The notes under the pieces: generated by a model
The model's database searches: none
What the model saw: only the letters and a program-made list of their open reading frames with translations
Told to the model about the DNA's origin: nothing
In this document: positions 1 through 10,979 of the stretch, piece by piece
How the letters are laid out: each line of letters begins with the position of its first letter
How positions within the stretch are numbered: the first letter of the stretch is position 1
From: Tragulus kanchil
Lineage: Eukaryota > Chordata > Mammalia > Artiodactyla > Tragulidae
Direction: 5' to 3'
Assembly: GCA_022376925.1 (NCBI GenBank)
Contig: JAIOJX010000001.1
Span: 4,125,501-4,189,500, forward strand
Length of the DNA: 64,000 bases
Made by a program: the position numbers and the translations under genes

Positions 1-240
1 TTCATTTGTCCATTTTCATCCATCTTAGTTCTTTGGCCCGTGTGGGCCTCCCATCACAGTGGCCTCTGTTGTCGCAGAGCACTGGCTCTGGGCGCACGCG
101 CTCCAGAGCCCCGGCTCGGTAACTGGACACATCGGTCCAGCCACTCCGCGGCACGTGGGATCTTCCCAGGCCAGGGATCAAACCGGCGCCCCTTGCACTG
201 TAAGGCGGTGTCCTTACCCACTGGACCACCAGGGAAGCCC
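1..240 (-). repeat. CHR-type tRNA-Glu SINE (cut by window edge)
   Basis: Read on the minus strand this is the CHR SINE body: head CTTCCCTGGTGGTCCAG, a pol III B-box-like GGTTTGATCCC, then a GC-rich middle. It is the first copy of the SINE at 1021-1344, repeated by the direct duplication that ends at about 544. Its A/T-rich tail lies outside the window. Confidence 0.9.
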
Positions 241-1006
241 GGCCCAGCACATCTTACAAAGAGGCCCTCCCGGCAGGAGTGCAGTGTAGCTGGCAGCATT
301 TGCTGAGCATCAGAGAATTCTTGCTAAGTTTGTCATTTTGAGCAAGCCTTCACCAAAATAGATGCCTTTATTTGAGGAGCTCACTGCTTGCATGACGTCG
401 ACCTACTCTTCTAATTCCTTAATAAGTAGCTAGACTTTGCTCAACTCAATTATCCGTGATAATAAATCCCATTTAAAGGCTCACGACAAACTGTAGGCAA
501 AAAAAATCAAGGGTGGTGGGGAATATACGTATGACTAATCTGGGACTAAAGTACACAAATCATAGGATTGTGCAGCCATCACTGTAGCCAGTTTTAGAGC
601 ATTTCTGTCACCTTAAAAGAAACTCTGGACCCTTCCCTTATTGTCCCCTGAGCCTCTGATTCTCCCACAGCCCCTGGCAGTCACCAGTCTCCTTCCTGTC
701 TCTCTGGATTTCCCTCTTCTGGGACATGTCTGTGGAGGCGTATAGAATGTAGACTTACATTTGGCTGCTTTTACCTGGCCTGAACACTTTCAGGGTTCAC
801 CATATCGCTTTCAGAATGTTCTCCCTCCCTCTCCCCTGCCTTTGTACTCTCTTCCCTCATCTCTTCCTCATCTCTTCCTTTTTTGCTCTATGTGCAGTCA
901 GATCACGAGGGGACCCACTTTTTCTTTTGCCAGATCAGCTTGTTATGAGTGCCCTGATCTTCTCAGAATGCCATGGCAGTATCACTAAGCCACACCCAGG
1001 GGAAGT
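241..1006. other. Intronic sequence of CD99L2
   Basis: No gene is seen. 241-540 is unique flank, seen again at 1345-1676. About 540-1000 resembles a decayed old interspersed repeat (pyrimidine-rich, fragments of a widespread mammalian element), but I cannot assign the family. Confidence 0.5.
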
Positions 1007-1020
1007 GGCCCAGCACGTCT

Positions 1021-1344
1021 TTTTTTAAAATTTATTTATTTATTTATTTATTGGAGGGGGCGGGTTGGGGAGGGAAGGAGCGGGCGGGCCACTTCTATTG
1101 GTCTTTCATTTGTCCATTTTCATCCATCTTAGTTCTTTGGCCCGTGTGGGCCTCCCATCACAGTGGCCTCTGTTGTCGCAGAGCACTGGCTCTGGGCGCA
1201 CGCGCTCCAGAGCCCCGGCTCGGTAACTGGACACATCGGTCCAGCCACTCCGCGGCACGTGGGATCTTCCCAGGCCAGGGATCAAACCGGCGCCCCTTGC
1301 ACTGTAAGGCGGTGTCCTTACCCACTGGACCACCAGGGAAGCCC
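1021..1344 (-). repeat. CHR-type SINE, full length, with target-site duplication
   Basis: Complete SINE from a T-rich (tail) end at 1021 to the head ending GAAGCCC at 1344. It is flanked by a 14-base target-site duplication, GGCCCAGCACRTCT at 1007-1020 and 1345-1358, with one mismatch. That marks an L1-driven insertion. Confidence 0.95.
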
Positions 1345-1755
1345 GGCCCAGCACATCTTACAAAGAGGCCCTCCCGGCAGGAGTGCAGTGTAGCTGGCAG
1401 CATTTGCTGAGCATCAGAGAATTCTTGCTAAGTTTGTCATTTTGAGCAAGCCTTCACCAAAATAGATGCCTTTATTTGAGGAGCTCACTGCTTGCATGAC
1501 GTCGACCTACTCTTCTAATTCCTTAATAAGTAGCTAGACTTTGCTCAACTCAATTATCCGTGATAATAAATCCCATTTAAAGGCTCACGACAAAAACTGT
1601 AGTTAATGGTGTCTTAAAAAGTACACAAATCAAGGGGTGGGATGGGGGGAATATACGTATGACTAATCTGGGAACATACATATCTGTAAACAACAAAACT
1701 CTGTAAAAGTTAAAAGCAAAATGAAAGTTTAAAAAAAAAAAGTACACAAATCCAT

Positions 1756-2022
1756 GGATTTCCCTGGTGGTTCAGTGGGTAAGGACACTGCCTTGCAGTG
1801 CAAGGGGTGCCGGTTGGATCCCTGGCCTGGGAAGATCCCACTTGCCACAGAGCAGCTGGACCAATGTGTCCAACTACCGAGCCAGAGCTCTGGAGCGCAT
1901 GTGCCCAGAGCCAGTGCTCTGCAGCGAGACAGGCCATTGTGATGGGAGGCCTGCACGGGCCAGAGAACAAGGATGGATGAAAATAGATAAAGACCAATAG
2001 AAGGGGCCAAAAAAAAAAAAAA
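1756..2022 (+). repeat. CHR-type SINE, shortened tail
   Basis: Sense copy starting GATTTCCCTGGTGGTTCAGTG and ending in an A run at 2010-2022. The body is more diverged than its neighbours. The 3' region before the A run is shorter than in full copies, lacking the CCCTCCCCAACCC and (AAAT)n segments. 2023-2386 after it is unassigned intronic DNA. Confidence 0.9.
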
Positions 2023-2403
2023 GTAGTCTTAAAAGTCTACTTTTAAGTCTGCAGTCTAAAAGCTGCAAATCCAGCTCACCAACTCTGCATCAGCACAGGC
2101 TCAGGCTCTGCCAGCAGCTGGTTCCCTAGATGTATAAGGAGCACATACTCTTGAACTGGCACCTGCAGACCTTCCAGGGAAGCAGGCTCCTCTAGAAACC
2201 CTGAGCAGCAGAGCAGAGCCCCACAGAGCCATTGTGATCAAGATGGCGTGGCGCCGCTTAACAATAGACATGCAGATCCATTGAACAGAAATGAGAGTCC
2301 CAAATAAACCCTTGACATCTGTGGGATTTTTAAGCTGGAAGAAATACTTTCACACAAGAGCTGTATGAATCATATGGGTTTTAAGTTAATAATACATAAG
2401 TCA

Positions 2404-2747
2404 GGGGCTTCCCTGGTGGTCCAGTGGGTAAGGACACCGCCTTGCAGTGCAAGGGGCGCCGGTTCAAGCCCTGGCTTGGGAAGATCCCATGTGCCGTGGA
2501 GGGACTGGACCGATGTGTCCAATCACCGAGCCGGAGCTCTGGAGCGCATGTGCCCAGAGCCGGCACTCCGTAACAACAGAGGCCACTGTGATGGGAGGCC
2601 CACACGGACCAAAGGACAACAACAAAAAAAGATGGATGAAAATAGACAAATGAAAGACCAATGGAAGTGGCCCGCCCGTCCCCCTCCCTCTCCACCCCAT
2701 CCCCCCAAAATAAATAAATAAATAAAATATATTTTTTAAAAAAATAA
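2404..2747 (+). repeat. CHR-type SINE with 17-base target-site duplication
   Basis: Full-length sense copy ending in (AAAT)n and an A-rich tail. A perfect 17-base direct repeat, TAATAATACATAAGTCA, flanks it at 2387-2403 and 2748-2764, so the insertion is recent. Its tail also starts direct duplication B. Confidence 0.95.
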
Positions 2748-2827
2748 TAATAATACATAAGTCACAATTGCTTTTCTGAAAATTGTACAACTTTTAGTTT
2801 CAGCAGTGTCGTTTCTCTTTCCTAACT

Positions 2828-3049
2828 CTCTGTGCTCAGTCACTTCAGTCATGTCTGACTCTTTGTGACCCTATAGACTGTAGGCCACTGGGCTCCTCTG
2901 TCCATAGGATTCTCTAGGCAAGATGACTGGAGTGAGTTGCCATTCCTTCCTCAGGGGATCTTCTCGACCCAGGCATCAAACCTGTGTCTCTTATGTCTCC
3001 TGCATTGCAGGCAGGTTCTTCACTACTAGCGCCACCTGGGGAACCTTAT
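2828..3049 (-). repeat. Bov-tA-type ruminant SINE
   Basis: On the minus strand it has the tRNA-Glu-related head followed by the BovB-derived tail, seen on the plus strand as GTGCTCAGTCACTTCAGTC and TGACTCTTTGTGACC. A 9-base target-site duplication, TTCCTAACT, lies at 2819-2827 and 3050-3058. This family is restricted to ruminants and is the main taxonomic clue. The duplicate copy is at 3991-4212. Confidence 0.9.
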
Positions 3050-3990
3050 TCCTAACTATACATATCACCGTAGTACAAGATCTACATAAGGAGCCTCCTT
3101 TAGATAGTTCAGCTGTAGTTCTTAATTTAAAAAATTTTTTTATTTCATATTGGAGGATTAGTTGATTAACAATGGTGTGTTATTTATATGTGTACAGCAA
3201 AGTGATTCACTTATACCCCTACAAGTGTCCATTCTCAAATTATTTTGCCATTTAGGTTGTTATGGAATATTGAGCCGAGTTCCCTATGCTCTACAGTAGG
3301 CCCTTGTTGATTATCTATTTTGACTTCTTCATTTTACAGGTACAAAGTCAAAAGGAAATTATAGATACGAAACTATCTGTAAACTGATAGATTAAAAAAA
3401 TACATAGCGATAGCATTTATCACTTTTGGTTCCCTTATAGTAAAAATCCATCTACCGATGTGGCCTTCCCCCTGAAGTATACATTAGTGTACCAGATCCT
3501 TCCCAAGGAGGAGCCTCTTTCATATCCTGATTTCATTTCTTTCGGATATATATCCAAAAGTAGAAATGTCTATTTAGATCTTCTGCCCTTGTTTTGACTG
3601 GGTTGTCTGTTTTTTGATAGGCCTATTTTTAATATTTTGAGGAGCTTAGTACTGTTTTCCTTAGTGGTTGCAGCATTTTACATTCCCACTGACAGTGTAT
3701 GATGAGTTCCTTTTCCTTCACATCCTCAACACATTTGTCTTTTTTTTTTTTTTTTTGATAGTTGTTATCCCAACAGGTATAAGATGCTGTGTCATTGTGG
3801 CTTTGATTTCCACTTCCCTGATAATGCATGATGTTGACCATTTTTTTTCATTTTCCCCCCACCCCATCCCCCCAAAATAAATAAATAAAATATATTTTTT
3901 AAAAAAATAATAATAATACATAAGTCACAATTGCTTTTCTGAAAATTGTACAACTTTTAGTTTCAGCAGTGTCGTTTCTCTTTCCTAACT

Positions 3991-4212
3991 CTCTGTGCTC
4001 AGTCACTTCAGTCATGTCTGACTCTTTGTGACCCTATAGACTGTAGGCCACTGGGCTCCTCTGTCCATAGGATTCTCTAGGCAAGATGACTGGAGTGAGT
4101 TGCCATTCCTTCCTCAGGGGATCTTCTCGACCCAGGCATCAAACCTGTGTCTCTTATGTCTCCTGCATTGCAGGCAGGTTCTTCACTACTAGCGCCACCT
4201 GGGGAACCTTAT
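3991..4212 (-). repeat. Bov-tA-type SINE, second copy from duplication B
   Basis: Base-for-base repeat of 2828-3049, including its target-site duplication. It should not be counted as an independent insertion. Confidence 0.9.
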
Positions 4213-5952
4213 TCCTAACTATACATATCACCGTAGTACAAGATCTACATAAGGAGCCTCCTTTAGATAGTTCAGCTGTAGTTCTTAATTTAAAAAATTT
4301 TTTTATTTCATATTGGAGGATTAGTTGATTAACAATGGTGTGTTATTTATATGTGTACAGCAAAGTGATTCACTTATACCCCTACAAGTGTCCATTCTCA
4401 AATTATTTTGCCATTTAGGTTGTTATGGAATATTGAGCCGAGTTCCCTATGCTCTACAGTAGGCCCTTGTTGATTATCTATTTTGACTTCTTCATTTTAC
4501 AGGTACAAAGTCAAAAGGAAATTATAGATACGAAACTATCTGTAAACTGATAGATTAAAAAAATACATAGCGATAGCATTTATCACTTTTGGTTCCCTTA
4601 TAGTAAAAATCCATCTACCGATGTGGCCTTCCCCCTGAAGTATACATTAGTGTACCAGATCCTTCCCAAGGAGGAGCCTCTTTCATATCCTGATTTCATT
4701 TCTTTCGGATATATATCCAAAAGTAGAAATGTCTATTTAGATCTTCTGCCCTTGTTTTGACTGGGTTGTCTGTTTTTTGATAGGCCTATTTTTAATATTT
4801 TGAGGAGCTTAGTACTGTTTTCCTTAGTGGTTGCAGCATTTTACATTCCCACTGACAGTGTATGATGAGTTCCTTTTCCTTCACATCCTCAACACATTTG
4901 TCTTTTTTTTTTTTTTTTTGATAGTTGTTATCCCAACAGGTATAAGATGCTGTGTCATTGTGGCTTTGATTTCCACTTCCCTGATAATGCATGATGTTGA
5001 CCATCTTTTCATGTACTTGATGGCCATTTGTATGTTTTCTTTGGGGAAATCTCTAAGTCTTTGCCCATTTTTTTAAACCGAAATATAATTGACGTGCAAT
5101 ATTATGTAAGTTACAGATGTAAGTTACAGATGTACAGTTTAGTGGTTCACAATTTTAGAAGGTTGTACTCCATTTATCATTATTATATAATATTGGCTAT
5201 ATTCCCTGTGTTATAGAGTATATCCTTGTAGCTTATTTTATGCATAGTAGTTTGTACCTTGTAATCTCCTGTCCCTATCTTGCTCTTCTCCCTTCCTTCT
5301 CCCACTGGTAGCTACTAGTTTGTTCTCTGTGAATCTGTTTCCTTTTTTTTTTATATTCACTAGTTCTGTTTTTTAGAGTTCACATATAAGTGGTATTATA
5401 CGGTATTTGTCTTTGTCATTCTGACTTACTTCACTTAGCGTAATACCATGCAAGGCCTTCCATGTTGATACAAATCAGTAAATTTCAGTCCTTTTTATGG
5501 ATTCCATGTCTTGGGTATTGTAAATAATGCAGCTATGAACATTGCTGTGCATGCAACTTTTTGAATTAGTTTTTTTTGTGTGTGTGTGAAATGTACACAG
5601 GAGTGGAATTGCTGGTTCATGTGGTGTTTTTATTTATTTATTTATTTTGAGAAGCCTCCGTACTGTTTTCCACTGTGGCTGCCCGATTTACATTCCAGCA
5701 GCAGTGCACAAAGGTCCCTTTTCTTCACATTGTTGACAATTTTTTGTGGTCTTTTAGATGTTAGCCATTCTGACAGGTGTGAGGCAGTATCCTGTTGTGG
5801 TTTTGATTGGCATTTGCCCAGTGATGAGTGATGTTGAACCTCTTTGCAAGTGTCCATTGATCATCTGCATTTCCTCTTTTGAAAAAATGTCTATTCAGTT
5901 CTGCCTGTTTTTTTTTTTAATTGTTTTTTTGGGGGAGGTACTTCTGTTGGTC

Positions 5953-6287
5953 TTTTTTTTTTTTTTTAAAGATTTATTTACTTATTTATTTATTTTGGTG
6001 TGGGGTGGGGAGGGAAGGGAGCAGGCGGGCTACTTCTATTAGTCTTTCATTTGTCTATTTTCATCCATCTCTGTTCTCTGGCCCATGTGGGCCTCCCATC
6101 GCGGTGGCCTCTCTTGTTGCAGAGCACCGGCTCTGGGCGCATGCGCTCCAGAGCTCCCGCTTGGTAGTTGGACACATCAGTCCAGCTGCTCCACGGCACA
6201 TGGGATCTTCCCAGGCCAGAGATCAAACCGGCGCCCCTTGCACTGCAAGGTGGTGTCCTTAACCACTGGACCTACCAGGGAAGCCCC
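5953..6287 (-). repeat. CHR-type SINE inside L1
   Basis: Minus-strand copy with TTCTGCCTGTTTTTT before (about 5899) and after it (about 6288), marking target-site duplication. A short SINE-tail-like stretch (5920-5952) precedes the main tail. The head reads GGACCTACCAGGG, with an extra base relative to most copies. Confidence 0.9.
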
Positions 6288-7049
6288 TTCTGCCTGTTTT
6301 TTAATCAGGTGGTTGTTTTGATATTGAGTTGTATGAGCTGTTTATATGACTGTATGTTAATCCCTTATTGATCAAATCATTTGCCAGTATTTTCTTCCAT
6401 TCAGTAGATTGTCTTTTCATTTTGTCAGTGGTTTCCTTTGCTATGATTGAAGTTTTACTATGTTATATTTTTTTTTCATTCATTTCAGTGTATTTTATGA
6501 TTTCCCTTGTGATTTCTTCTTTGATCCATTGGTTATTAGGAGTATATTGTGTAATTTCCATATAACTGAAGAATTTTCAAATGCCATTCTCTTAATGATT
6601 TCTGTTTTCATTCCATAGTGGTTGGAAAACACAATTTGTATGATTTCAGGCTTTTAAAATACATTGAGATGTGTTTTGAAGACTCGCATATGATCTGTCT
6701 TGGAGAATGCTCTGTGTACAATTGAGTAGAATGTATTTCCTGTTTGAGGGGTTGTGTTCTGTAGATGTCTGGTAGATCTGGCTGGTTTATAGTGTTGTCA
6801 CATCTTGTATTTCCTTTTTGTTCTGTGATTGAAAGGATTATATTGAGATCTCCAGCTATTATTGTTGAACTGTCTATCCTTCCCTTCAGTTTTGTCATGT
6901 TTTGCTTTGTATATTTTGGGGCCTCTGTTGTAAGATGCACATATGTTTAAAATTTTACGTCTTACTGCTGGGTTAATCCTGTCATCATTATAAAATGTCA
7001 CTCTTTGACTCTTATAAGGCAAATTTTGGGGAGGTCTTCTGTTGGTCTT

Positions 7050-7368
7050 TTTTTTTTTAAAGATTTATTTACTTATTTATTTATTTTGGTAGTGGGGGGA
7101 GGGGAGCAGGCGGGCCACTTCTATTGGTCTTTCATTTGTCCATTTTCATCCATCTTTGTTCTTTGGCCCGTGTGGGCCTCCCATCGCGGCGGCCTCCGCC
7201 GTTGCAGAGCGCTCTGGGCGCATGCGCTCCAGAGCTCCCGCTTGGTAGTTGGACACATCAGTCCAGCTGCTCCACGGCACATGGGATCTTCCCAGGCCAG
7301 AGATCAAACCGGCGCCCCTTGCACTGCAAGGTGGTGTCCTTAACCACTGGACCTACCAGGGAAGCCCC
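7050..7368 (-). repeat. CHR-type SINE, second copy from duplication C, mosaic
   Basis: The head half matches 6136-6287 exactly. The tail half instead looks like a different CHR copy and lacks about 7 bases in the middle (GAGCGCTCTGGG). See findings. Confidence 0.85.
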
Positions 7369-8230
7369 TTCTGCCTGTTTTTTAATCAGGTGGTTGTTTT
7401 GATATTGAGTTGTATGAGCTGTTTATATGACTGTATGTTAATCCCTTATTGATCAAATCATTTGCCAGTATTTTCTTCCATTCAGTAGATTGTCTTTTCA
7501 TTTTGTCAGTGGTTTCCTTTGCTATGATTGAAGTTTTACTATGTTATATTTTTTTTTCATTCATTTCAGTGTATTTTATGATTTCCCTTGTGATTTCTTC
7601 TTTGATCCATTGGTTATTAGGAGTATATTGTGTAATTTCCATATAACTGAAGAATTTTCAAATGCCATTCTCTTAATGATTTCTGTTTTCATTCCATAGT
7701 GGTTGGAAAACACAATTTGTATGATTTCAGGCTTTTAAAATACATTGAGATGTGTTTTGAAGACTCGCATATGATCTGTCTTGGAGAATGCTCTGTGTAC
7801 AATTGAGTAGAATGTATTTCCTGTTTGAGGGGTTGTGTTCTGTAGATGTCTGGTAGATCTGGCTGGTTTATAGTGTTGTCACATCTTGTATTTCCTTTTT
7901 GTTCTGTGATTGAAAGGATTATATTGAGATCTCCAGCTATTATTGTTGAACTGTCTATCCTTCCCTTCAGTTTTGTCATGTTTTGCTTTGTATATTTTGG
8001 GGCCTCTGTTGTAAGATGCACATATGTTTAAAATTTTACGTCTTACTGCTGGGTTAATCCTGTCATCATTATAAAATGTCACTCTTTGACTCTTATAGCA
8101 ATTTTGGGCCTAAAGACTATTTTATTTGATAATATTATTGCTCTTATAGCTCTCTTAGGGTTGCTATTTGCATAGTATATCTTTAACAATTCTTTCACTT
8201 TCAACCAGTTTCTATTTTTGCTGTTGTTTC

Positions 8231-8845
8231 CTGAGTAGTTGATTAATGATCAAGTGATTCTTGTATACAAAGCTAGACCTGTTTCATCTCTGCCTCTCCC
8301 ATTACTTAAATTGTGGACTTCTTTTCACATCAGTTTACATGCCATGCCATGCATAATTTTCCAGTGTTTTCTTTCCTTAAACAACAAGACTATGCTGTTT
8401 AAAAATAAAATAAAATTAAAACAATGAACAACCAGAAAAAGGCTTGGCGTGTAATTGATGTAAAAAGGAGTCTGCAGTTTTGAAGAATATGGTTGACCTG
8501 AAAGACCTGGTATTATAGTAATAACCTCGCTTATATAAAATATTTTGTTGGTGTTATAACCACTTTCCATTTATGAAACACTCCCATACTCCATTGAGAG
8601 CATAATTCAGTTCACCCCTGGGCGGTGTTACCAATGACTATGGTGCCCGGTTGAGAGAGGTGGAAAGGAAGGCTTGGAGCTCTCAGTGGTGGTTGTCTGC
8701 CTCTGGAGCTCCTGAAGCATATGGTCATCTCCTGTAGATCTGGGCTCAGGTCCCAGCTCCACTGATGACCAGATTAATCAAATGTGGCCTCACGTCCACC
8801 TCACCACCCATCCTCTCAAGAAAAGCAAGCAGAACTCGTCTCATC
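8231..8845. other. CD99L2 intron, unassigned
   Basis: Ordinary AT-moderate intronic sequence. An A-rich stretch lies at 8400-8430. I see no exon or recognisable repeat. Confidence 0.4.
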
Positions 8846-8858
8846 AAAACCTTCTTAC

Positions 8859-9182
8859 GGGGCTTCCCCTGGTGGTCCAGTGGATAAGGACACCGCCTTG
8901 CAGTGCAAGGGGCGCCGGTTCGATCCCTGGCCTGGGAAGATCCCACGTGCCGCGGAGCGGCTGGACTGATGTGTCCAATCACTGAGCCGGAGCTCATGAA
9001 TCCAGAGCTGGCGCTCTGCAACAACAGACGCCACCGCGATGGGAGGCCCGCAGGAGCCAAAGAACAAAGACGGATGAAAATGTAGAAATGAAAGACCAAT
9101 GGAAGTGGCCCGTCCGCTCCTCTCCCTCCCCAACCCGACCCCCGCCCAAAATAAATAAATAAATCTTTAAAAAAAAAAAAAA
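8859..9182 (+). repeat. CHR-type SINE with target-site duplication
   Basis: Full-length sense copy with the head GGCTTCCCCTGGTGGTCCAG, an intact B-box-like GGTTCGATCCC, an (AAAT)n tail and a long A run. A 13-base target-site duplication, AAAACCTTCTTAC, lies at 8846-8858 and 9183-9195. It sits 166 bp upstream of a CD99L2 exon. Confidence 0.95.
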
Positions 9183-9348
9183 AAAACCTTCTTACATCTC
9201 TTGGTCATTCTCAGAGTGATTCCTTAGAGGCTTTGGAGAGGCCTCAAGGACCAGGACAGGAGTGCTGTGCTCTTGGCGTGACTCCCCTGAGCCCTGCTGG
9301 GTGCTGTTGCTAAACATGCTCCTCTTGCTGTCCCCTCTCCCCTTTCAG

Positions 9349-9417
9349 AGAGATGGGACCGTACCACCACCACAACCAGGAGACCAGCCGCGACCAGAGC
9401 TCCAGCAAAGCCTGCAG
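9349..9417 (+). CDS. CD99L2: CD99L2 exon, Thr-rich extracellular segment
   Basis: This 69-bp exon is preceded by a pyrimidine tract ending CCTTTCAG and followed by GTAACA. Starting from two bases that complete a Glu codon, it reads RWDRTTTTTRRPAATRAPAKPA. That matches the threonine-rich repeat of the CD99L2 ectodomain (the human protein has a similar WNHVTTTTKRPVTTRAPA segment). CD99L2 is a heavily O-glycosylated type I membrane protein of the CD99 family, involved in leukocyte adhesion and transendothelial migration. The exon is symmetrical in phase with its neighbours, as is usual in this gene of repeated short exons. Upstream exons with the signal peptide lie left of the window. Identification is from residue similarity and the order of the following exons. 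Confidence 0.9.
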
Positions 9418-9526
9418 GTAACACCGCTGTTCCAAGGAGGGCATTAAAGAAGGGCTTTGCAGAGTTCTCTGGGCCGGTGTCCAGATGAGCAATGTGTAAT
9501 TCAACCAGCTGACTTTTACGTTTTAG

Positions 9527-9622
9527 GGCTCCCTGAAGAAGATGATTTTAATTTGGCTGATGCCTTGGATGATCGAAATGATCGTGATCATGGCCACCGC
9601 AAGCCGAGTGCAGGAGGTGGAG
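9527..9622 (+). CDS. CD99L2: CD99L2 exon, acidic LADALDD segment
   Basis: This 96-bp exon follows a pyrimidine-rich tract ending TTTTAG and ends GGAG before GTAAGT. It encodes GLPEEDDFNLADALDDRNDR followed by DHGHRKPSAGGG. The hallmark of CD99-family ectodomains is the acidic DFxLADALDD motif followed by a basic RKP, and both are present. It keeps the gene's phase pattern, with a split Gly codon at both ends. The exon is only 109 bp from the preceding one, so the two form a tight pair. No duplication touches it. Confidence 0.93.
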
Positions 9623-10069
9623 GTAAGTCAAAGCTGGTTGAAGGCACAGGCCAGCACTGTCGCTCCCTGGTCACAGTAGAGCTCCCTAACTACAGCAGCC
9701 CAAAGCCACTCCTCCTGGCCTGGCAGGGCCAGGCGCACTTCAAGGCCCAGGAAGACCTGACAGCAGCAGCTGGCAAATGTTTCCATCTCAAGACTCCCCA
9801 GATTGTTGATGATCTCTACTCAATAGATGTGAGGTGTTAATCACATCTATTGATATTTATCATCTTTGAACCTAAACCCAGAAAAATTAATTAAAATGAA
9901 CAACAGTAAACACACATGTTAACAAAAATAGTACATTTTATGAGGAATAACTATGGCAAGATGAAAAGACAATTTAGTGAGGAAAAGTGGCGTTTTCCTC
10001 ATCATGCACTTTTGCCAATCCTATAATGTGTACTTAGAAGAGCTAGACTCTCACATTTCCTTATGGACT
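9623..10069. other. CD99L2 intron, unassigned
   Basis: An open frame runs on past the exon to 9840, but the strong donor GTAAGT at 9623 ends the exon. The rest is AT-rich sequence with no recognised element. Confidence 0.4.
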
Positions 10070-10131
10070 CATTTGTGGATGAAAATGGATAAATGAAAGA
10101 CCAACAGAAGTGCCCCCCCCCCCAAAAAAAA
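10070..10131 (+). repeat. CHR SINE 3' fragment
   Basis: Only the last about 60 bases of the SINE remain, GATGAAAATGGATAAATGAA through a C run and an A run. The fragment directly abuts the left arm of the inverted repeat starting at 10136. Confidence 0.7.
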
Positions 10132-10374
10132 ACAGTGTGAACTTAGGACACTGCATAATGAAATATGGCATTATCTGAAGCTCAAAAGACCCCAGAACAT
10201 CAATATTTTCCAAATGACCAATGTGTAATGTTCAAAACCACAAATGCATAAAAGTTCCATTAAAAAGTACCAGAGAGTCCCTGGAGAGTTCAAAGTATGG
10301 AAAATTTACCAATACGGTTTCAAATTCTGCACTGCACTTAACCTATGAGAAACTTTTTTAAAATGTTGGCCTCT

Positions 10375-10440
10375 TTTATTGTTTTATTTATTTATTTTCA
10401 TCCATCTTTATTCTTTGGCTGGTGTGGGCCTCCCATCTCA
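10375..10440 (-). repeat. CHR SINE fragment in inverted-repeat spacer
   Basis: Minus-strand partial SINE covering only the 3' region (TTTCATCCATCTTTATTC and GTGGGCCTCCCAT on the plus strand). Its 5' head is absent. Confidence 0.7.
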
Positions 10441-10670
10441 GATATGGTCGTGTATCTGGAGATCTGGCTTCATAATAGACATGCTCTTGTAAGGAGGAAG
10501 AATATTTCAGTAGACTTTTCATAGCATTGAATAGTATCATTTTTTTTGATAAGAAACTTAACCACTAGTTGTTTCTCATAGGTTAAATGCACTATAGAAT
10601 ATGAAACTGTATTGGTGAATTTTCCATACTTGATTTCTTTGAACTCTACAGGGACTCTCTGGCACTTTTT

Positions 10671-10979
10671 TTTTTTTTAACATTTATTTATTTATTTTGG
10701 GGGAGGGGGTAGGGTGGGGAGAGAGAGGGGCAGGCGGGCCACTTCTCTTGGTCTTTCATTTATCCATTTTCATCCATCTTTGTTCTTTGGCCCTTGTGGG
10801 CCTCCCATCGCGAAGAGCGCCGGCTCTGGGCGCATGCGCTCCAGAGCTCTGGCTCGGTATTTGGACACATCGGTCCAGCCGCTCCGCGGCACGTGGGATC
10901 TTCCCAGGCCAGGGATCGAACCGGCGCCCCGTACACTGCAAGGAGGTGTCCTTACCCACTGGACCACCAGGGATAGCCC
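10671..10979 (-). repeat. CHR-type SINE splitting the right inverted-repeat arm
   Basis: Nearly full-length copy with an internal deletion of about 20 bases in the middle (CCATCGCGAAGAGCGCC). Its target-site duplication CTCTCTGGYACTTTTT lies at 10655-10670 and 10980-10995. It is absent from the left arm, so it inserted after the inverted repeat formed. Confidence 0.92.

Larger units (their letters stand above)
1..1676. repeat. Direct duplication A (offset 1104)
   Basis: Bases 1-544 repeat at 1105-1676. The junction near 545 carries the short shared string AGTACACAAATC. The left copy has a roughly 25-base deletion and runs of extra A just before the junction (about 490-540). The true start of the first copy lies before the window. 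Probable assembly artefact. Confidence 0.85.
2695..5003. repeat. Direct duplication B (offset 1163)
   Basis: 2695-3857 repeats at 3858-5003. It carries the SINE tail, the Bov-tA and the 3' end of an L1. The copies diverge at about 3841 and 5004 after the shared GATGTTGACCAT. A homopolymer-rich patch of about 15 bases sits at the junction. Confidence 0.9.
5930..8100. repeat. Direct duplication C (offset 1081)
   Basis: 5930-7029 repeats at 7030-8100. The L1 part is nearly identical, but the left half of the SINE (about 5990-6135 against 7085-7215) differs at many positions while its right half is identical. The copies part near TTTTGGG at both ends. Confidence 0.85.
3118..8230 (-). mobile_element. 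L1 LINE, broken, minus strand
   Basis: Reading right to left, 6608-6940 encodes part of the ORF2 endonuclease domain (residues GDLNIILS and DIYRT are visible). Sequence up to about 5890 is the ORF2 C-terminal region, and 3118-5500 is the 3'UTR. The reverse-transcriptase core between these is missing, so the element carries a large internal deletion or represents two insertions. It is interrupted by a CHR SINE at 5953-6287 and inflated by duplications B and C. Stops in all frames show that it is dead. Confidence 0.8.

Noticed and set aside
8859..9182. tRNA-Glu-like heads as tRNA genes
   Set aside because: The SINE heads keep A- and B-box-like words but no cloverleaf acceptor pairing or anticodon arm. 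They sit at the 5' ends of SINEs with target-site duplications.
9623..9840. Extension of the CD99L2 exon to the stop codon at 9838
   Set aside because: A strong GTAAGT donor follows the conserved exon end, and the continued frame loses all family similarity. It would only be a read-through form.
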